A stretch of DNA of 45,146 nucleotides, taken from NCBI GenBank assembly GCA_016178045.1, contig JACOUE010000040.1, positions 1 to 45,146 of the forward strand. Direction: 5' to 3'. Source of the stretch: Chloroflexota bacterium. GTDB taxonomy: Bacteria; Chloroflexota; Dehalococcoidia; SM23-28-2; JACOUE01. Both the position numbers and the translations under genes were made by a program. This document shows, piece after piece, positions 39,786 through 45,146 of the stretch (position 1 is its first letter; every line of letters starts with the position of its first letter). The notes beneath the pieces are model-generated. The model was not told where the DNA came from, ran no database searches, and was given only the letters and a program-made list of their open reading frames with translations.

Positions 39786-41117
39786 CTAACCTTCCGTGGT
39801 TTCCACCAGAAAAAGGCGCCACTCGTCGGGGACGCCCCTGAGGACGTGAGATCCCCGGTCTTGGAATCGGATGCCCGAGCCGGCGACCAGGTCCTTGACC
39901 GTGTGCGACACCAGCACTTCGCCGGGGGCGGCTTTAGCCGCCACCCGGGCGCCGATATGGACGGCGATGCCGCCAACGTCCTCGCCCATCAGCTCGCACT
40001 CGCCGGTATGGAGGCCGGCCCTGACCTCGAGGCCCAGTGATCGGGCGGACTGGCCGATCGCGCAGGCGCAACGAACACCGCGGGCGGGGCCGTCGAAGGT
40101 GGCCAGGAAGCCGTCGCCGGTGGTCTTTACCTCGCGCCCGCGAAAGCGGGCGAGCTCTTTGCGCGCAAGCGAGTTGTAGCTGTCCAGGAGGTCACGCCAG
40201 CGGCGGTCGCCCATCTCGGCGGCGCGCTGGGTGGAGCCGACGATGTCGGTGAAGAGGACGGTGGCGAGCACCCGGTCGGGATGGGGGGTTGGGCGGACGC
40301 CGGTCAGGAACTCTTCGATCTCGTCCAGGATGGCGTCGCCGTCGCCGACCCAGGGCAGGTGGTCGTCGCCGGCCATCTCGACATATCTGGCGCCAGGGAT
40401 GCGCGATGCCGTGTAGCGGCCGCCTTCCACGCGGGAGATCTGGTCGCCTGTCCTATGGAGGACTAAGGTGGGGACACGGATGGTGGGGAGGATGCCACTG
40501 ATGTCGATGTCGTAGTTCATGAGGAGGAGGGCGCCGGCGGAGCCCGGGCTGGCCGATAGGCGCTGAAGCCGGGTCCACCACTGCTTGAAATGGGGGTCGC
40601 TGGCTAGGCTCGGGGCGAACCGGGGCAGGTCGACCCCCTGACCCCAAGTCCGCTCTATTGCCTCCATCGCCTTCTCCATCTGGTCATCGCTGCGAGGCGG
40701 CAATATCGCAGGGCTGGGCCGCCAGGTGCCGTACATAGCCAGAGCGGAGGTTCTTTCGGGGTAGGTAGCAGCGAAGAGAGCGGACATGGTGGCGCCCTCA
40801 CAGATGCCGAACAGGGCCGCCCGTTCCGATTCAGCGGCGTCCAAGACCGCGCGGACGTCATCCATGCGCTGTTCCAGCGGGGGGATCTCGCTGGGGGAGA
40901 CGCGGTCGGAGAGCCCCGTCCCCCGCTTGTCGAACAGGAACAGGCGTGCGAAGGAGGCGAGACGGTTATAGAAGCGGGCGAGGGACGGCTCTTCCCAGCC
41001 GCACTCCAGATGTGAGACGTACTGGGGGACGACCACGAGGTCGAGGGGGCCGTCCCCCACCACCTGGTAGGCGATGTGTACGTCGCCGCTCTTGGCGTAC
41101 TTCGTCTCGGGCTTCAT
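39786..41117 (-). CDS. Alpha/beta-hydrolase fused to class III nucleotide cyclase
   Basis: A 443-aa two-domain protein. The N-terminal alpha/beta hydrolase (about 8-255) contains DKRGTGLSD and the nucleophile elbow GICEG with C106 in place of the usual Ser, and PTLVLHRTGDQ before a probable His in GDDHLPW. The C-terminal cyclase (about 265-440) has the metal aspartates FTDIVGST and TTGDGFLATF, and GLHTGECEL, so catalysis is expected. Such hydrolase/adenylyl cyclase fusions are frequent in Actinobacteria and Chloroflexi; the ligand is unknown. ATG 41117 is chosen because the longer frame upstream is low-complexity and overlaps glcF. Confidence 0.88.
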   Translation of the reverse strand: MKPETKYAKSGDVHIAYQVVGDGPLDLVVVPQYVSHLECGWEEPSLARFYNRLASFARLFLFDKRGTGLSDRVSPSEIPPLEQRMDDVRAVLDAAESERAALFGICEGATMSALFAATYPERTSALAMYGTWRPSPAILPPRSDDQMEKAMEAIERTWGQGVDLPRFAPSLASDPHFKQWWTRLQRLSASPGSAGALLLMNYDIDISGILPTIRVPTLVLHRTGDQISRVEGGRYTASRIPGARYVEMAGDDHLPWVGDGDAILDEIEEFLTGVRPTPHPDRVLATVLFTDIVGSTQRAAEMGDRRWRDLLDSYNSLARKELARFRGREVKTTGDGFLATFDGPARGVRCACAIGQSARSLGLEVRAGLHTGECELMGEDVGGIAVHIGARVAAKAAPGEVLVSHTVKDLVAGSGIRFQDRGSHVLRGVPDEWRLFLVETTEG

Positions 41118-41158
41118 GCGTGCTCTCCAGGCAGGCAACCTACAGCGCTGCGCGCAAA

Positions 41159-42448
41159 TTATACCCCCGTCGTCTCGCGCTGGTAAGCCTCGTCCAGCAG
41201 CTCGACGACGTGGACGACCCGCCCCGGGAGCCGGTGGCGGCGCAGGCCCGCCTCCAGCTGGAGCATGCAGCCCGGGTTCGCCGTAGCGATGACGGCAGCG
41301 CCGGTGGCGCCGATGTCCCGCATCTTGTCGTCCAGCAACCGCAGGGACATCTCGCGGTTCGTCAGGTTGTAGACGCCGGCGCTGCCGCAGCAGCGGTCGG
41401 CGTGCTCCATCTCGACCAGGCGGAGGCCGGGGACGGCGGCCAGCAGGGCGCGCGGCGGTTTCGTGACCCGCTGGGCGTGGGCCAGGTGGCACGAGTCCTG
41501 GTACGTGACCTCCGCCTCCAGACGCCCCTGCGGCGCCGCGAGGGGAAGCTCCGCCAGGAACTCGGTGATGTCTTTGACCATGGCGGCCAAGCGCTCGGCC
41601 TTCTTGGCGTACTCGGGGTCACCGGCGAGCAGCTCGCCGTACTCCTTCATGGCGGCGCCGCAGCCGGCGGCGTTTACGACGACGGCGTCGAGCTCGGCGG
41701 CCAGGAAGGAGTCGACGTTGCGCCTGGCCAGCCGCTCCGCTGTGGGGCGATCGCCGTTGTGGGCGAAGAGGGCGCCGCAGCACGTCTGCCGGGGCGGCGC
41801 CAGCACCTCGCAGCCGTTTCGCGCCAGCACCCGCGCCGTGGCGTCGTGCACGCGGCCGTACACGAGCGGCATGACGCAGCCGGTGAGGAGCGCCACCCGG
41901 TGGCGCGGCGGGCCCTCCGGCTGGGCCAGGACGCCGGTTCGCCGGAACGTGCGGCCCGTCAGCCTCGGCGCGAGCAGAGAGAGGTCGCGCAGGGGCGGGG
42001 GGAACAGTCGCTCGACCAGCCAGCGCAGGCCCGACCGCTGGTACAGGCGGAGGAGGAGGGACGCCGCCTCGAGCCGGCCGGGGTGGGGGATGAGCTGTCG
42101 CAGGAGGAAAGCGCGCAGCCGCCAGGATAGCGGGGCTTTGCGGTTCGCGAGTATCTCGGCGCGGGCGCCCTCCATGATGCGGCCGAAGGGCACGCCCGAG
42201 GGGCATACGGCCTCGCAGTTGCGGCACTGGAGGCAGAGGTCCAAGTGGCCGACGGCCGCCGGCGTCGGTTCGATGCGGCCCTGGGCGATGGCCTTGATGA
42301 TATAGAGCCGCCCCCGCGGCGACTCTGTCTCCAAGTTCAGCGCGGTGTAGGTGGGGCAGTGCTGGAGGCAGAGGCCGCAGTGAACGCAGCGGCTCAGGTC
42401 CGCCTCGGCCGGCGCGTAGGGGCCGGAGAAGCCTTTACCGCCCGCCAT
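41159..42448 (-). CDS. glcF: Glycolate oxidase-type iron-sulfur subunit GlcF
   Basis: A 429-aa (Fe-S) subunit that passes electrons from the flavin subunits. Two ferredoxin motifs are intact: CVHCGLCLQHCP (21-32) and CLQCRNCEAVCP (about 72-83). Two CCG domains follow (TGCVMPLVYGRVHD...CCGALFAHNG and DSCHLAHAQR...DRCCGSAGVYN). The ATG shares one base with the glcE stop, so the genes are translationally coupled. Members of this family oxidise glycolate or D-lactate; which one is not evident. Confidence 0.92.
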   Translation of the reverse strand: MAGGKGFSGPYAPAEADLSRCVHCGLCLQHCPTYTALNLETESPRGRLYIIKAIAQGRIEPTPAAVGHLDLCLQCRNCEAVCPSGVPFGRIMEGARAEILANRKAPLSWRLRAFLLRQLIPHPGRLEAASLLLRLYQRSGLRWLVERLFPPPLRDLSLLAPRLTGRTFRRTGVLAQPEGPPRHRVALLTGCVMPLVYGRVHDATARVLARNGCEVLAPPRQTCCGALFAHNGDRPTAERLARRNVDSFLAAELDAVVVNAAGCGAAMKEYGELLAGDPEYAKKAERLAAMVKDITEFLAELPLAAPQGRLEAEVTYQDSCHLAHAQRVTKPPRALLAAVPGLRLVEMEHADRCCGSAGVYNLTNREMSLRLLDDKMRDIGATGAAVIATANPGCMLQLEAGLRRHRLPGRVVHVVELLDEAYQRETTGV

Positions 42449-43740
42449 TACAGTCTCCCCAGGAACCGGCCGGGGCTGAGGACGCCCCGCGGGTCGAACT
42501 GCTCCTTGACCCGCCGTATGAGGGGGAAGTCCGGCCGCTGCGAAGTGTCGCCGAAGACGTCGATGCGCTCCTTCATGCCGGCCGGGCAGGACTGCAGGAC
42601 GAGGTGTCCCCCGAGCCGGCCCGTCTCCGCCCGCGCCGCCGCGACCGCAGACTCGGCGTCATCGGGGTGCGACCAGCGGGCGAAGGCGATGCCGCACGCG
42701 GGCCAGGCAACGATGGCGCCCGGCGCGATACGCTCGAGCCTCTCGACCAGCGCCGGCAGGTCGGAGGGGAGGACGGAGGCCTTGCACAGGAGGCCGCCCT
42801 CCGGCTGAGCGACGAGCTGGTGTGCCGTCTGCGCGGCCCGGCCCTGATCTCGCTCGACTGAGGCGCCTGCCGTCCGGGCGATGCGCTCTATCTCACGCTG
42901 TGAGCGTTCTACCGCTTGTGGGCTGCCTGCGAACTCCGCGAGCAGGACGCCAGGCCTGGCGTCGCCCAGGCCCGCGGCAGTCGCCGCCGCCGGGTTCAGG
43001 TACTGCACGGCGCGGACGCTCAGGCCCGCCCGCTGCGCTTCCGCCGCCAGTCTGTGGGCCTCGGCCGGCCCCGCGCAGCGGATCGTGAGGCTCGCCTCGG
43101 CCTTGGGCAGAGGCGCCACCTTGAACGTTGCCTCCGCAATGACGCCGAGGGTGCTGAAGGAACCGATGTACAGCTTGCACAGGTCGTACCCGGCCACGTT
43201 CTTCACCACTCTGCCGCCCGCCTTCGTAATCCGGCCGTCCGCGGTCACCACCCGCATGCCGATGGTGAAGTCACGGGCGGTGCCGTAGGCGTGGCGCCAA
43301 GGGCCGGAGCCGTTGGCGGCGAGGACGCCGCCGATAGTCGCGGACTCGGCGGCGGGCGGGTTAAGGGGGAGGAACTGGCCGCTCTTGGCCAGGTGGCTCT
43401 GGAGCCCGGCCAGCGTGATCCCCGCCTGGCAGGTCACCGTCAGGTCCGCCGGCTCGTGCTCGAGGACGCGGTCCAGCCGCGCCAGGCTCAGGGCGATATC
43501 GTACCGCCGGGGCACGTTCCCGACGGGCATCATCGTGCCGCCGCCCCGGGGGATGACGGCCAGCCCCTCGCCGTGAGCGAAGCGCATCACCTCCGCCACC
43601 TCCTCGACGGACCCCGGGGCGACGACCGCCTGGGGTTGTACGCCGTCTACGGCGAAGTCCGCCGCCCGTTCGGGCGGGAGCACGCCTTCATCGCCCAGGA
43701 GGGAGACGAGGGCGTCGGGGACGGTGGCCTGCTTCACCAT
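42448..43740 (-). CDS. glcE: FAD-binding subunit GlcE
   Basis: A 430-aa FAD-linked oxidase. The PCMH FAD domain has VIPRGGGTMMPVGNV (about 62-76), ESATIGGVLAANGSGPWRHAYG and GGRVVKNVAGYDLCKLYIGSFSTLGV, the order typical of GlcE. The C-terminal half is less conserved but ends in FDPRGVLSPGRF, as usual. Starts at ATG 43740, seven bases after the glcD stop. Confidence 0.9.
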   Translation of the reverse strand: MVKQATVPDALVSLLGDEGVLPPERAADFAVDGVQPQAVVAPGSVEEVAEVMRFAHGEGLAVIPRGGGTMMPVGNVPRRYDIALSLARLDRVLEHEPADLTVTCQAGITLAGLQSHLAKSGQFLPLNPPAAESATIGGVLAANGSGPWRHAYGTARDFTIGMRVVTADGRITKAGGRVVKNVAGYDLCKLYIGSFSTLGVIAEATFKVAPLPKAEASLTIRCAGPAEAHRLAAEAQRAGLSVRAVQYLNPAAATAAGLGDARPGVLLAEFAGSPQAVERSQREIERIARTAGASVERDQGRAAQTAHQLVAQPEGGLLCKASVLPSDLPALVERLERIAPGAIVAWPACGIAFARWSHPDDAESAVAAARAETGRLGGHLVLQSCPAGMKERIDVFGDTSQRPDFPLIRRVKEQFDPRGVLSPGRFLGRL

Positions 43741-43747
43741 GCTGACC

Positions 43748-45015
43748 CTAGACGTAGGCGTCGGGCCCGACCTTCGCGACGGCGGCCCGCATCCGCGAGG
43801 AGACTTCGCCGCAGCCCTTGCCGGAGGGGAAGACCTTCCCCGGGTTGAAGCCGTCGGCGCTGCCGAACGCCTGCTTGAGGCCGGCCATAACCGCCAGGTC
43901 GTCCTCGGAGAAGATCCACGACATGTAGTTGCGCTTCTCGTAGCCGACGCCGTGCTCACCGGTGATGGAGCCGCCGGCGTCCACGCACAGGCGCATAATC
44001 TCCTCGCCGCAGTCCAGCACCCGCTGCGCCTCGCCGGGCACCGACTCGTCGAAGAGGACGTTGGGGTGGAGGTTGCCGTCGCCGGCGTGGAAGACGTTGG
44101 CGACGCGGAAGCCGTACTTGTCGCAGGCATCGTAGACGCCGCGCAGCACCGCTGGCAGCTTCGTGCGGGGGACGACGCCGTCGAGGATGTAGTACGAGGG
44201 TGCCAGCCGGCCCAGGGCCCCCAGGGCCCCCTTGCGGCCCGCCCAGAGGCGCTCCCGCTCCTCCAGGGAGAAGCCCACGCGCAGCTCGCGGGCGCCCAGC
44301 TCCTGACATATGCCGCGCACCGTCTCCGCCTGCTCGCGCGCCTCCTCGTCCAGTCCCTCCACCTCGATGAGGAGGGCGGCGCCGGCGTCGGGCGGATAGC
44401 CGGCGTGCACGAAGGGCTCAACCGCCTCCATCGTCGCCTTGTCCAGCATCTCGAGGGCGACGGGCACCAGCCCCTGGGCGATAATGGCCGACACCGCCTC
44501 GCTGGCCTGGTCGACCTCGTCAAAGATGGCGAGGAGGGTGACCGTGGCCTCGGGCCGGTGGAGGAGGCGGACGATGGCCTTGGTGACGATCCCCAGCGTG
44601 CCCTCGGAGCCCACGACGACGCCCGTGAGGTCGTACCCGGGGGCGTCCAGGGGGCGGCGGCTTTCGTGACGTCCAGGTTGATGACGCCTGGCTCCACCAC
44701 GGCGATGCGGTTCTCGGGGTCGACTTCCAGGATGCGGTTGAGCCGCGCGGTGACGATGACGATGCCGCCGTCGCAGGGGATGGCCCCGCCGGAGAGGCCG
44801 GTGCCGGCGCCGCGGGCGGTCACGGGGACGCCGTAGCGCTTCGCCAGCCGCACCACGCCCGCCACCTGCTCGGCGCTGTCGGGCAGGACGACGGCCTCGG
44901 GGAGGCCGCGCTCGATGGTGGCGTCGTACTCGTAGACCAGGAGGTCCTCGGGGCGGTGCAGCACCCAGTTGCGGCCGGCGACGCGCTGGAGGTCGCGGAT
45001 CAGCTTGCGCTTCAT
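43748..45015 (-). pseudogene. glcD: glcD, FAD-binding glycolate/D-lactate oxidase subunit, with internal deletion and frameshift
   Basis: From ATG 45015 the first 122 residues are a good GlcD (VTARGAGTGLSGGAIP, IAVVEPGVINLDVTKAAAP). At about 44650 the frame changes: the continuing GlcD sequence (LDAPGYDLTGVVVGSEGTLGIVTKA) is in another frame and runs to TAG 43750-43748 with all later motifs (HAGDGNLHPN, GSITGEHGVGYEKR, FNPGKVFPSGKGC). About 60 residues expected between them, which include the FAD-binding block with SSxxxTIGGNVxxNAGG, are missing. The two halves together give about 422 residues rather than about 480. So this copy cannot make a working FAD domain, unless the assembly lost a segment between short GCCCC repeats. 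Confidence 0.8.
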
Positions 45016-45111
45016 ATCTGGCGAGGGGCTATCGTCCTACAAGTCTACCACCGGCTTCTGTCAGGTGTATACTAACGTCGCGTGCGCCGAAACCGGCGAT
45101 AGGTTCGCATA

Positions 45112-45146
45112 ATGGTGAGAATTACGGAGAAAACCATCGTTGCCGC
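45112..45146 (+). CDS. Possible start of a gene running off the right edge
   Basis: ATG 45112 opens a frame reading MVRITEKTIVA to the window end. A TATACT at 45068-45073 could be a -10 box; the -35 and ribosome site are weak. Too short to identify. Confidence 0.3.
   Translation, partial: MVRITEKTIVA

Overview
The window is GC-rich bacterial chromosome, densely coded on both strands. It most resembles Chloroflexota, probably the Dehalococcoidia lineage. This is inferred from the mix of coenzyme F420 genes, luciferase-like oxidoreductases, glutaconate-type CoA-transferases, a Tad pilus locus with no outer-membrane secretin (a one-membrane envelope), frequent GTG/TTG starts, and intergenic palindromic repeats. 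No rRNA, tRNA, CRISPR array, transposase or phage gene was seen.

Layout. 1-7.1 kb (+): 3' end of recG, a DUF402 protein, argS, a lipoprotein, an inositol-monophosphatase-like enzyme and a membrane HD-GYP protein. 7.1-12.2 kb: on the minus strand an aminotransferase with a small DUF6504 gene, then gatC-gatA-MOSC; between them a + strand membrane GGDEF cyclase. 12.4-18.4 kb: class A penicillin-binding protein, an APC-type permease and a membrane-anchored HExxH protease. 18.4-23.4 kb (+): a redox region with a luciferase-like oxidoreductase, F420:NADP reductase (npdG), F420 glutamate ligase (cofE), a GYD protein and an unrecognised 465-aa protein. The first and last of these carry near-identical inverted-repeat operators at their promoters. 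23.4-26.9 kb (-): a methyltransferase, a frameshifted secreted His-rich protein, and a two-subunit CoA-transferase operon. Lying between the two CoA-transferase subunits is a thioredoxin-like gene whose CxxC motif reads UGA-Pro-Val-Cys, a strong selenoprotein candidate. 27.0-35.4 kb: a prepilin peptidase (-) and a complete Tad pilus operon (+): flp, two TadE/G-like pseudopilins, cpaB, tadZ, tadA, tadB, tadC. 35.4-38.9 kb: a regulatory island with two XRE regulators, a stand-alone copy of their C-terminal module, a DUF192 protein, an ECF sigma factor, its membrane-anchored triple-repeat partner, and a stand-alone copy of that partner's repeat. 39.1-45.0 kb (-): glcD (internally deleted), glcE and glcF of a glycolate-oxidase-like complex, an alpha/beta-hydrolase/nucleotide-cyclase fusion, and a metallo-beta-lactamase-fold hydrolase. 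The window ends in the first codons of a possible + strand gene.

The most notable points are: (1) the candidate UxxC selenoprotein at 25370-25897, with a stem-loop immediately 3' of the UGA, coupled to CoA-transferase genes; (2) a shared operator linking an LLM oxidoreductase and an unknown protein around F420 genes; (3) a regulatory island in which two small domains occur both fused and stand-alone; (4) a palindromic repeat inserted in frame into an aminotransferase; (5) two broken genes (glcD and the His-rich protein) that are either pseudogenes or assembly errors.
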